The notes under the pieces: model-generated
Seen by the model: only the letters and a program-made list of their open reading frames with translations
Databases searched by the model: none
Told to the model about the DNA's origin: nothing
Shown: one piece after another, positions 25,701-37,700 of the stretch
Numbering within the stretch: the first letter of the stretch is position 1
Layout of the letters: the number at the start of each line of letters is the position of its first letter
Origin: Strigops habroptila
Taxonomy: Eukaryota; Chordata; Aves; Psittaciformes; Psittacidae
Assembly: GCF_004027225.2 (NCBI RefSeq)
Contig: NC_044283.2
Location: 14,030,992-14,094,991, forward strand
Reading direction: 5' to 3'
Length of the DNA stretch: 64,000 nt
Program-made: the position numbers and the translations under genes

Positions 25701-28700
25701 ATCGACAAAGTTCGATTTTCAGGCACTTTATGATTCATGGAAGAGGATGAAATATGGCCACGTACCCATATCAACTGCCTGAATTATAGCACCAATAGCA
25801 AGAATCTGGGACGTCTGTTTCTAGTTCATGTAAAAATGTAAGTTCCCAGGAGAGTGCTGTGTCAGAGAACTCTTTAAATTCTAAAATTAAAGCTCAACTG
25901 CACAGTAACCCTGGTCACCTTGTTCACGATACACTAGGTCTGATAGAATGAGACACCACTGGTAGTTTTCTATTTATGCTCTATTTCTTTTTGCATCTCC
26001 AGAATGGTTAAAAGCTGCTATGAAAGATAAGTTGATAACCTTAACTGAAAACAAAATCAGCCTGTAGTGTTTGCACAAAGTACAGCCTCACGCATGTAAC
26101 ATTTTAACTTCTCGATTCACGTGACTTGTGTGACTTCAAGAGTCAGCAACACACAGCTTGTCTGGTAATGCTAACTTAACAAAACCAGTTTTCAACAGTT
26201 ACTGCTCCATCTGGACAGCTTCAACCACTGAGTCATTTATTGCAGAAATGGGTGCAACAAGAAGTTTAACCTACCTTTATGACACGTAAAGGCTTATTTG
26301 GATTGTTCTTGTCCAAATAATTGATATAGCCGGACAGGGAGATAGTGAGTAAATGGTCTTTCTGCCACAAGCAACCCAACTGTTGATCCAACACGTTTGA
26401 TCCCATGTTAAAAGTATTGACAATAGAATTAGCACCAACATCCCAGATTTTAGCAGTTTTATCTCCGGAAGCAGAAAGCAACTGACTACTGTCAGGGCTC
26501 CAACTAATCTGTAAAAAACAAATGTCACCACAAGATAGTAAATGCATTTATTATTGCAAGACTTAACAGTCCATGAACTTGGTAATGAAATACTACGGAT
26601 CATTTGCACAAATGAAGTGATACTTACTGCATAAATACCTCCATCATGAGCTTTGCCTCCACCAAGAGCACACACTTTCTCTCCAGTCTTCCCATCATAG
26701 ATAAAAATCTTAAGAGAGCACACAGACATACAAATTAAAAAGAAAAGCAGTAACAAGGAAAAAAAAAACAAACCAAAAAACAAAGAACTGAAACACTGTT
26801 ACTTGCACTATGCAGATCATAGAATCATAGAATAGTTAGGGTTGGAAAGGACCTTAAGATGATCTAGTTCCAAAGCCCCTGCCATGGGCAGGGACACCTC
26901 GCACTAAACCATGTCACCCAAGGGTCTGTCCAACCTGCCCTTGAGCACCGCCAGGGATGGAGCATTCACAACTTCCTTGGGCAACCCACTCCAGTGCTTC
27001 ATCACCCTCACTGTAAAGAACTTCTTCCTTATAGCTAATGTAAACTTCCCCTGTTTAAGTTTAAATCCATTACCCCTTGTCCTACCACTACAGTCCCTAA
27101 GGAAGAGTCCCTCCCCAGCATCCTTATAGACCCCCTTCAGGTACTGGAAGGCTGCTATGAGGTCTCTATGCAGCCTTCTCTTCTGCAGGCTGAACAGCCC
27201 CAACTTTCTCAGCCTGTCTTCATATGGGAGGTGCTCCAGCCCTCTTATCATCCTCATGGCCCTCCTCTGGACTCGCTCCAACAGCTCCATGACCTTTTTA
27301 TGTTGAGGACACCAGAAGTGTACACAATAGTCCAAGTGAGGTCTCACGAGAGCAGAGTAGAGGGGCAGGATCACCTCTTTCGACCTGCTGGTCACGCTTC
27401 TTTTGATGCAGCCCAGGATACGGTTGGCTTTCTGGGCTGTGAGCACACACTGAAGCCAGCTCATGTTCAGCTTTTCATCAACCAACACCCCCAAGTCCTT
27501 CTCCACAGGACTGCTCTGAATCTCTTCTCTGCCTAACCTGTAGCAGTGCCTGGGATTGCCCCTACCCAGGTGTAGGACCTTACACTTGGCTTGGTTAAAC
27601 TTCATAAGGTTGGCATCGGCCCACCTCACAAGCGTGTCAAGGTCCCTCTGGATGGCATCCCTTCCCTCCAGCGTATCAACCGAACCACACAGCTTGGTGT
27701 TGTCGGCAAACTTGCTGAGGGCGCACTCAATCCCACTGTCCATGTCGCCAACAAAGATGTTGAACAAGACAGGTCCCAACACCGATCCCTGAGGGACACC
27801 ACTCGTTACGGGTTTCCAACTGGACATAGAGCCGTTGACCACAACACTTTGCATGCGGCCATCCAGCCAGTTCTTTATTCACTGAGTGGTCCATCCATCA
27901 AATTGATGTCTCTCCAATTTAGAGACAAGGATGTCGTGCGAGACAGTGTCGAACGCTTTGCACAAGTTCAGGTAGATGACGTCAACTGCTCTGCCCCTGT
28001 CCACCAGTTCCGTAGCCCCAACATAGAAGGCCACCAAATTGGCCAGGCAGGATTTCCCCTTAGTAAAACCATGTTGGCTGTCACCAACCACTTCATTGTT
28101 TTTCATGTGCCTTAGCATGCCTTCCAGGAGAATCTGCTCATTCTTTTGTTACATGGCATGCTTACACGTTTATCAAACACTAGATTTTTGAGGAAGCAGC
28201 ACAAATATTCCTGCATTTAGTATTTAAGACTAAACAAATGAGATGCCGATTGTAAATAATCACAACAAGCTACTCTGTACATTGGATCCTGACATTTGAA
28301 ATTCTGGAAGATGTTAGATTTTTGGCTCCTCCTGTGACGCTTAGCACTACAGTCATGGGAATGTGCCTTCTTAGGAGGAAGAGCTACCTATGGTAACAGT
28401 ATCATTGTCAAACCTGCCCTTATCAGCAGGGAGTCCACATGGGGCTACCTATGAGTTCAGTATTTCAACCAGACTTCTCACAATCATAAGGACATATATA
28501 TCCCAAAAGTCTAATATGCTCTTGCCAAAATAACCTGTAGGAGAAGTAATATGCTAGGGAGATAGTATAGAGAAAAAAGCTGAGTAAGAACAGTCTGGTT
28601 GTCAGTTGCTACAGTTTTACAGGAGAATATTTAAAAGTTTAAGCCAATCATTTCTTGGCATGAAAAAAAAAGCAACATGTATTTTACAATACTAACTCTA

Positions 28701-31700
28701 TTCCCAAAATGCACAAGAAAGTCTTCTTGTGCTAAAATCACTACAAAAAGAGTTTCTTTGTTTTTACCTGGCCATCTGCACTAGCTGTAGCAAATCTGTT
28801 CCCATCAGGAGAAAACCTCACACAGTTTACAAACCGCGTATGGTCCTGTAGGGAAAAAAAGAAAGAATCAGAACACAAAATAAGAACAGACCCTTTTTAC
28901 ATAGAAGACAATCCAGTAACAATGAAGTTCTCTTACATGCGAGCCATAAATTAGCTGTGTAGAAAGATGGAGAGAATTGCTATGGAGCAAGTCTAGCCTC
29001 TATCTGAAGAGGATCATAGGGATTGAGAATAGTTCAGAGAACAAACTGTGGCATCAGTACCCATGTAGTTCAAACAACTTAGCACAATGCCACATGAACG
29101 AGTACCCAGTTTCAGGGATAGGCAGGAAATAAAACCCTCAGCTGCAGGCTAGATGCAAACATGGGATTCCTCCCCTCTGGTCACTGTCTTCTTCTGCAAC
29201 ATTGTTCAGATTTTAACTCTTGCTTCATTGCACAAGTAAGTTTTATTCATAGAACAATATTTCATCTTTCTTATTGTAAAAAAACACAGGCATGAAGAAT
29301 AGATCATTATTTTACCGGAATCTCATTTCTGGGAGACTGCATTAATGGTAGCTCTGTGAAGTAGCCAGGCAAGACTGATGTATGCTCCCCAAATAGCCTA
29401 TTTACAAGTAGGAGACTATTCAAACCATGTTAACTTGAAAACACGCGTTAAATAGGGAAGCACCACAATGAGGCCAATGCAAAGAGATTTGGGAGACTAT
29501 TTTTAGTATTATGAAAGGCAGGTTCTAACCTACTTTAACTATACTTTCTTTTTCCTGATGATACCTCAAGCTCTAAACCATATAACAGAATCAGATATAT
29601 CAACTCAAATATCACTTTAAAAGAAAGACTGCATCACATACAAGTCTAAGCAGCACTGGTAAGCAATTCAGACTTGAGAGTTCAAAAAGAACCAGCTTAG
29701 CAAAATGCAAGTATCAACTTAAGTTCAGAAATATATTAGGCAACTACATCATTTCATTGGATTGCAGAGCTCAAAACAATTCCTTTTCTAGAACCGCAAT
29801 GGAATCCTTACTAAAAGTCAGTGTATGAAGAGTACTCAAGGCACATATTTAAGAAAATAAAAAGCCTACTACTGTTGTTTTAAAAATAAAAGAACTAAAT
29901 ATTTTGAATTTATGACTACAGTAACATCCAGGATCTCTGCAATCGTTGGTTTGTTTGGGGTTTTTTTGGTTTTGTGGGTTTTTTTTTTTTTGAGGCAAGA
30001 GACATGTCTTCTGCCACCAGAAACAGCCGCAGTAGCTTTTGGCTTTTTATCTTCTTTGGCCTCCAGTAATGATGAATGTCTTAAATGTGGTAATTCCAGG
30101 CTTTGTTTCATTTACATAAGAGATTTTAACTCATAGAATATGAAACAAAAAGTTAAAAGAAATGCAGAAACAAAAACTGACCCCAAAAGTTACATGCCCA
30201 TTCCTCGTTATAGAAAACAGTTATGTTTTCAAATATCTACACACGCCCTTTTCTAAGCTGCCATGGGATTTCAGATTTGAGCACTCTTAAGCAGATTGGA
30301 AAACTCCATTCACACCACCAAATTTCTTGAACCAAGCACCTTGGAAAGTATTAAGAAATTCTACATGTCTGCACTGGGAAGCAACGCTCAGAAAGCAACA
30401 ATAGGGCCAATGAAACATCCTGCTTCTGCTGTTATGGAAGAGGATGAAGAGCCAAAAAAGAAATTTGAAAAAAGTGCTTCAGGTTTTCTTCTTAATCATT
30501 TATTTCAGTTCTCTTGGCCTAAGGCAAGCCTTCAGTTATGCACAGGTTTAAGAAGGCCACTTGACACCAACTATGCCTCAAATGGGGGAGCTAAGAACTT
30601 CTGTAATGACAGCTAGCTGTGACAAGAACTGCAAGCTTGTTGGAAAGCTTTTAGTCAACTTGCTGCACATTTTAGCAGAGCTACAGCTCAATTTAAACTC
30701 ACACTCATTGTAAACTTGAACTTGAATGGCGGTCCCTCAAAGAAAGCGGCACAGTTGTCATCACTGCCAGTTGCCAGACGATATGGTCTCGTTTGTTTAA
30801 TGTCCACACTATTGATCACTTTGTTGTGCCCAGTAATCTCGCCAACAGAAGAACCACTATCCCACAGGAACACTGCTCCGAATCTAGTTAGAGAAGCACA
30901 CAATAACTACAATTCATAAAAGTTACACGTAGATTAACTCCTTGAGGATCTGCAAACAGCAGATCTGAGCGCACTCAAAGAAAAGAAAATAGGTCATCTT
31001 ATTAATCTCATGCAAGCTCCTCATAGTTCCCTGAAGGCTATTTGAGACCTTGCTGGAGAGAGAATCTAATCTTCAATAGGAGACATTTGCTGAAGGGGAC
31101 AGACAAGCAAATTTTATGTATAAAGCTTCTAAAATTCAGAGATCAAAAAGGTAGTCTTCAGTCAGTTTTAAAAAGCAATAAATTATTCTGCCTGCCTAGT
31201 CATTACACCAAATGTGAAAAGCTAGGATAACAATTACAACAGATCATTAATCTGATTATTTAGTCTAAATTGGGTACACCACTTTTACAACTATTATTAC
31301 TTAAAGGTTTAAGGAAGAAGAGTTATAACAGTATTAGTCAGTTCTTCCTTTAAAATTACCTGGGGAAAAAAAAACCCCACAGTATAATCAATACAGTGGA
31401 TTAAAGTACCAGAGCAACGCTGTTATAAAGGGAATCTATAGAATAACTTCAGCAAAATTCTAGACTGAAAGTGCACTCACCTAACAAGAAACTGGGAGAG
31501 TTTGAGGTAAGAGAACAAATATACACAGTATGTACCCAGGGGCAGGTGGAGGCGGAGGGAGTGATGAAGGACAAAATCTCTCTCAAATATGAAGACACAG
31601 TACATGACTGTGATTAAAAAATTATGTAGGAGGTCAGGGAACAGGACCACACTATGTTTTTCACACCTTTAGGCATAAGACTACTCTGCCTTAAAGATCT

Positions 31701-34700
31701 GTCAAGTCTTTAAACACGAAAAAAGGACACAAGCCTGATTAATGGGCACCTCGGTCAGATTAGGACAACTGGTTGTGATTTTATTTAATTACCATAATAA
31801 AGCCTAAAAATATGGGTGTGTTGCCAAGGGCAAAAATTCAGATACACTTTTTTTCCTTTATTTTCATACTCTTATTCAGTCATGTCCTCTCAATATAGGA
31901 GGTGTAAGAGAAGGAGGAGGAGAACTGTCTGGTGTTTCTTCCTTCCCACTCTATCAGAATTAGAATACCTTCTTATACCGAAGGCATACTAACAGCTACA
32001 ACTGAACATAATACTCAACTCTAAAAATCAAACAAGATCCCCAGAATTTTTAAACTGAGCAATTCTAACAATTGTGCTCTTCAAGCAGTTTTACAGCTGT
32101 CAAAGACTACATAAAGAATTCTCCTGCAGAACAGCACAACTTGAAGTTGAAACAGGGAACAGGCCACGATTTTCTTCTCTTGAACAGTTAAAAGCTTTCT
32201 GCAAAGAACCTGCTTTGTTAGAATACAGAGGTTTACCATCTATGCACGTATACACACAAAAAACAATTACTCACTTTTCCCTTCCTTCTCCAACCACAGC
32301 AATTCTTTTGCTGTCTTCAGTCCAAGCAAGGTCCTTTATTTTTCCTGCAAATGGCTGATACTCATACTTCAGTAGGTGTTCTTTCTGTGTAGTATCCCAG
32401 ATTCTCAGCTTTCCAGAGACATCTGCCATAATAAAATAGAATATAACTATTGTTGTTCCAGCATGACTCAGTCACATGACTCAGCAATCTGCCAGGATAC
32501 AGATTTTCAGCTACAGTGAACACTTGTACTAGGGAACCTCTTTTCCTGCCCTATTACAATTACTACAAATTACTTGATTGAGGAGCACTGATGACTACAT
32601 CTGTTTCACTGAACTATGTTTTTAACCAGATACTAATGTTCAAGACAGGCAGCAATAAATACAACACGGAGACAACTTTTGCAGACATGTAAAAAAAATG
32701 CACAGTAAGAGGGTAGCAACTCTAATGTACAGCCAGTATGTGTTCAGTATCTGTGCTACACAGAGAAAACCCCAAAACAAAATCCACACAACCCCTCGGC
32801 CCCAATTCCAAAACCAAACAAAACCAACAACCATACTAGCCTATCCCCCCCAACAACTACAAGATAGCTTACCCATACTCATTGGGAAGCCACCCAGCAT
32901 CTACAGTAAGCGAGCAATCTGATAGATAGCGGCTGATGCACTACAATTAATATCTCAGATTTTTTTATATTTTCAAAACAAACCCATTTTGCATCCAAAT
33001 ACCACGTATATCTAAACACACAAAGCAATTTTTTCCCACAGAACTCAATTCATGCACACACCAGTATAGTTTTTCTATACAGAAGCATGTACACACTTCA
33101 CGTTGTGAGTGGATATCCACACTCTCTGGATTACTACAAAGGAATCCAACACTATGTTCAAGCGTTGTAATGTCACAAGTGGCAGACACAGCACAGGTCA
33201 TAACAATTTAAGGCTTAATATAATAAAAATTTCCTTGCATAGCCCTAGAGCTTGCTTCTATTCAGAGCAATTACTGTGTTGCAGCATTATCAGGTTTAAA
33301 AATTACCAGAGGAACTGTTCTATACCCACACAGCAAATTCTGTGCGTATTGGAACCCTTTATAAACGCCACTGTTTTAGAACAAACCACGTGCTAAAACA
33401 CGTATCTGTCACCTTAGCATAACACTTTTGAGTTCTGTTCGCCATTTATTGGTGCATCTTTACAGCTCAATTTAAACATACAGCAACCCTGCATCTGTGG
33501 GACCTGATCATGGACCCCTCACCCTTCTGCTAAAAGGACAGACACATAATCCTCCATTTTACAGAATGCGTTATTGAAGCAGAATTCTAATGTAGAGTTC
33601 AAAATCTAATTGTTTGCTCCATCTATTAATAGATAGGACACATATAGCTTTAACTTTGTGGTATGTCCCATTACTACATCTGTTACGACTGCAGTAAGAG
33701 AAATTACCATAAAAGCCACAAAGCAGATTGCCAAAGGTCTGTCTCATCAAGCACATGAAGTATTAATGCAGGTTGCACAGCTACTGCAGATTTATAGATA
33801 GAGAAATGAATCTTACATGTTATACTTAGAAACAGCTTAAACAGCCTGATACTATCTTCAGACCCCATGCTCAGCAGTACCACAGAACTATTTATAAATG
33901 ACATGCAGAAGACACTTTCTAAGGGAAATACTGCAGCCTAAACTCCTTTACTTGGGTATGACACAACATCTGAAAAAAAGTCAACTGAATATTCCCTGAT
34001 GAGCAAGGAGCTTCCTTAAGCTGATCATTACTGAAAAACTTCTTCACAGATCAGACTATGTATATATTACTGTTCTTTTATAGAGGACTGAAAATCTACA
34101 AGGCTACAAGAACAGAATACATGGTCATTTTGAGGGATAAGTACAGCATAAACCTAGAGCTGTAGAATAAAGAATGCAAACTGGATTTTAAGAAGGTATT
34201 CAATTTGACATATGGTCCACACACGAGACTGAGCCAAGGAAGTCCTGGCTCTGGTTCCTTTCAGACTGGGATGGGAGAAAAAAATGAAAAGAAAACTCAA
34301 GAAGCTGTGCTATCACTGTTCTTAAAAACACTGTTTGAGTTCCTCAGTACTCAAAAGATACATATTCTAATACGTCTCTGATGTGCAAAAAGCCAATTTT
34401 ACATTTTTAAAAATACTATACCTTTTACATTGCTGAAAGAGAAATTCTAATTCTACTAATTCTATTAAGACCTCTGCATGAGTCTGGACTCCCTTTCTAA
34501 GGAGTTCATACTCAGAATGGTTTTGGTTTTTTTTCAGATATATCACTTAGAAAGTATTTCTGTATCTGGGCACATTATGTGCTTCTGAAGCATTTCTATT
34601 TGACAATGGCAAGCAGATGTTAAAGAAATCCACTGATTAGCTGCAAAAATTTTTAAGAAATTGAAGTTATAGTATTATATTTATCAATATTCTTCAACAG

Positions 34701-37700
34701 TATACCAGTCCTCTTGAAAAACAGATTATTTGAAGCAAGCTTCTATTTAAAAGGGCACGGGGGGGGAGAGTTTAGGTCTTTCTAAGTCACCAAAAACTGC
34801 AGCAACTTCCACTAACAATCCAGGAAACTTATGCTGTAGAAATTTATGTTACCCATTCTCAGGTTGATTCACATGCATTACATAGAAACTGAGAATCAGC
34901 CTCTTCCCCTGTCAACTTGCCAAAGAAAGCTTTTTTAGTTCAGGTTACAAATGCGAGAAAAGTCATGACAAGTCTTGCCAAGTTTAGCCAGGAAGAACAG
35001 AAGAGGGAAAAGAAAGGGGTATGTGCTCTTCAAGAATCCTGCCCCTGCTGCCAAAGAATCAAAGTTTATTAACAAAGACAATAGTATTGTATTTCAGAAA
35101 TAAGTTTCCATTCTGCTGCACATACACAAGTCTTCATTACACTAATGATTTGTTCTCATTAATGTTTCATAACAAGTATTTAAAGTTCATTTCCATGATC
35201 TTTTTGATTTAAATAACTTTTAAGACCAAGCATGTCATTAAACTCACTACTTTGGAAAGAGGTTAGAGGAACTACTACAGAAATCATTCCTTCCTCAGGC
35301 ATGTATATGTAATTCCATTGAAGCATGTTACATTAACTGTGCACCTTCTGTACACAAACGTGAAGTGTTACTACTCTATTTTGCCAGCAAGTTTTGCATC
35401 AAGCACTTCAACAGCTCTGTCCACATATCCCATGCAGCATGCACGCTGATACTTTACCTCCAGATGCTATGTAGAATCCACTGGGAGCATACTTGGCAAC
35501 TACAACCTGATGGGCATGCTCAGTGTAGATGTCAGCAATTGCAGGATTCTAGTTTAAAGAACAAAAAAGAAAAGTTGTATTTCCTGGTTTTCAAAGGAAT
35601 AAAATCAGACATTCAAAGACAAAACTCAGAACAACTGCTCACACAGCCAGAACTGTTGTGACCGTTTCCTCTCCAATACCTCCTGAAAGGTAGAAAAACC
35701 TTGAAAATATTAGGCCAAGCATCAGGTTTCTTTTTATAGGACTGGCCCAGGTAAGTCAGCTATCCAAGCAGAATACTAAACAAGCTGTGCTTTGCAGCAC
35801 ACATCCAAAAGTTCTACTATAGTAGAGTATGAAAATTAAGCATATGGTTAATGACAGTGCATGGCTGCTAATCATCACCATGTACCCAAGTGCACTCAGT
35901 AACCTATGAGGTGTACAAGGCTTGCTCTTTCTTACTGACTGCAATCTGTTTAGAAAGCTGGTAGAATAGCACAGGAAAAGATATTTTCCCTAATACCAAG
36001 AGTTGGAATTCTGAAAGAAATTCAGTGCCACCTCATAATGATTTTCTCTCTTTAGTCTTAAAACATGTTTTCCAGTGCTTCAGGTCTGACAGTAAAACTG
36101 ACTCTGTGTCTTAACAGTTCAGTAAGTGTTAAACTATGGAGGTGCCACACAAATCAGAAAAGGATGACATCAAGGCAAAATCTGCTCTCAGATGAACCGT
36201 GGGAAAACAGACATTCTGCACCTCTTCCAAATACAGTACATAGAGCAGTAATACACAACAGTAATACATTCCTTAGAAAAAATAAAATTCTGCAAGTTAA
36301 CAAGTATCTTCAAGCTCCAGAAACTTGACTCATATGGTCAAACCAAAAGTCCATTTTAACTGCTATGATTTATTAACACAGATTTATTCAACCAAACCAG
36401 AAAACCACCTGATATTATGGTACGACTCAGCTATCCAATCAGGAAAAACTAAAACACCCGCTCTGTGTTAGAAAGCAGACAACCTCCTGCTTGCAAGAGT
36501 TCTTGCTGATGCAGTACTGTTACATCTCAGGAGACAGAATACAGCTTACTCATGCAAGAAGCTCTTTTTCATCCCTGCTTTTATAAATTGCTTGAGTGCA
36601 TTATAGCCCTACTTAAGTCACAATCATCTGCATTTACAGCATGTACCTCTCTCCATTTTGTGTGTAACTGATTTTATCTAAGCAAGACATGATAATGTTC
36701 TCCCCATTCTGTAGCTGCATCACCCACAAGTTCAGGGAGCTCAAATACCCCCCCTCCCCTTCATTATTAATGGCATACATAAGTAGCTGCTATTTTACAG
36801 CAAGAATCTTCAAGAGTCCAGGAAGCTAATAAGAGACTGGTCTTAACAGACTGACTTAAGGGGTTAAATGGAAGACAGACTGCCAAATCTAAGATACAGT
36901 AAATAGATTCATGAAGAATCTAAAAAAGATTTTAGGATAAGATTATAGTGTTAGCTGCGGAAAACAGAGTTTTCCTAATTCCGGATTCAACAAGAAGAGC
37001 AAGCTTATGTGGCTTGTTTTGAACACTGAAACTAGAGCCACGTATGAAAGTGAGCAGTTTAAGTTCCAAGTTTCAAAGTAGGCTTAGATCCACGAAAACA
37101 GTAAAATATTAATGAGGTATGAAACCTTACAAATATCACTAGTCCTCACAGTGTTTTTCCAGAACTGTTCCCGGACTTTCTCTTGCTAAAGAAAGCCTCT
37201 ACATCATGCTCAAAGATCAAGCATTAATCCTGAATCCTATACCCATCACCACTGATTAGCTAACACTAGACAGCTTCAGACTTAAGAGAAAGGTGATCAA
37301 CGCATTTTGATGACCTGTTTTGGTTTTTTTTTAATTAGAACACAACCATTTCATTGGAGTACTGTTCACTGAGGGATTACATACAGACCTCCCAGTATTT
37401 AATTTCGTTGTTGCAAACTATGATAGAGGCTTCTACATTATTCAGAAAAGGCATGGCTCTCAACTACAAGTGGACGCACTTCTATGTTGGGTTATGAACA
37501 AACCGCAACATTCTCCAACACAAAAGCCATAGCACAGGATCTGGTCAGTTTTTGTGTCACTGCTACAATACATTCTGTATTTGTCTGCAGAACATCACCT
37601 GTCAATTATTAACAGTAGCAGATTCTCCTTGCCAGTTAGGTCAGTTTGCCTATCGGCATCAATTACACCATAAAACCCAAGGATTTACGACTTTCATTCC

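Larger units (their letters stand above)
20152..26274 (-). other. WDR1: WDR1 introns 8, 10-13: contents
   Basis: Intron 8 (25428-26274), intron 10 (23255-23927), intron 11 (22118-23166), intron 12 (21537-22006) and intron 13 (20152-21362) are GT-AG. They hold no recognised gene or mobile element. An A-run with A/C-rich sequence lies at about 22771-22812 in intron 11, a T-run at 25265-25280 in intron 9, and the tract at 20.9 kb in intron 13. Confidence 0.85.

Noticed and set aside
27168-28115. Plus-strand frames of 122 and 174 codons
   Set aside because: These are antisense shadows of the CR1 reverse-transcriptase region in intron 6.
30296-30616. A 106-codon plus-strand frame in WDR1 intron 5 with an acidic/lysine-rich middle
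   Set aside because: I recognise no family. It lies antisense in an intron, and no splice or promoter context supports it. A fragment of a processed pseudogene remains possible but unproven.
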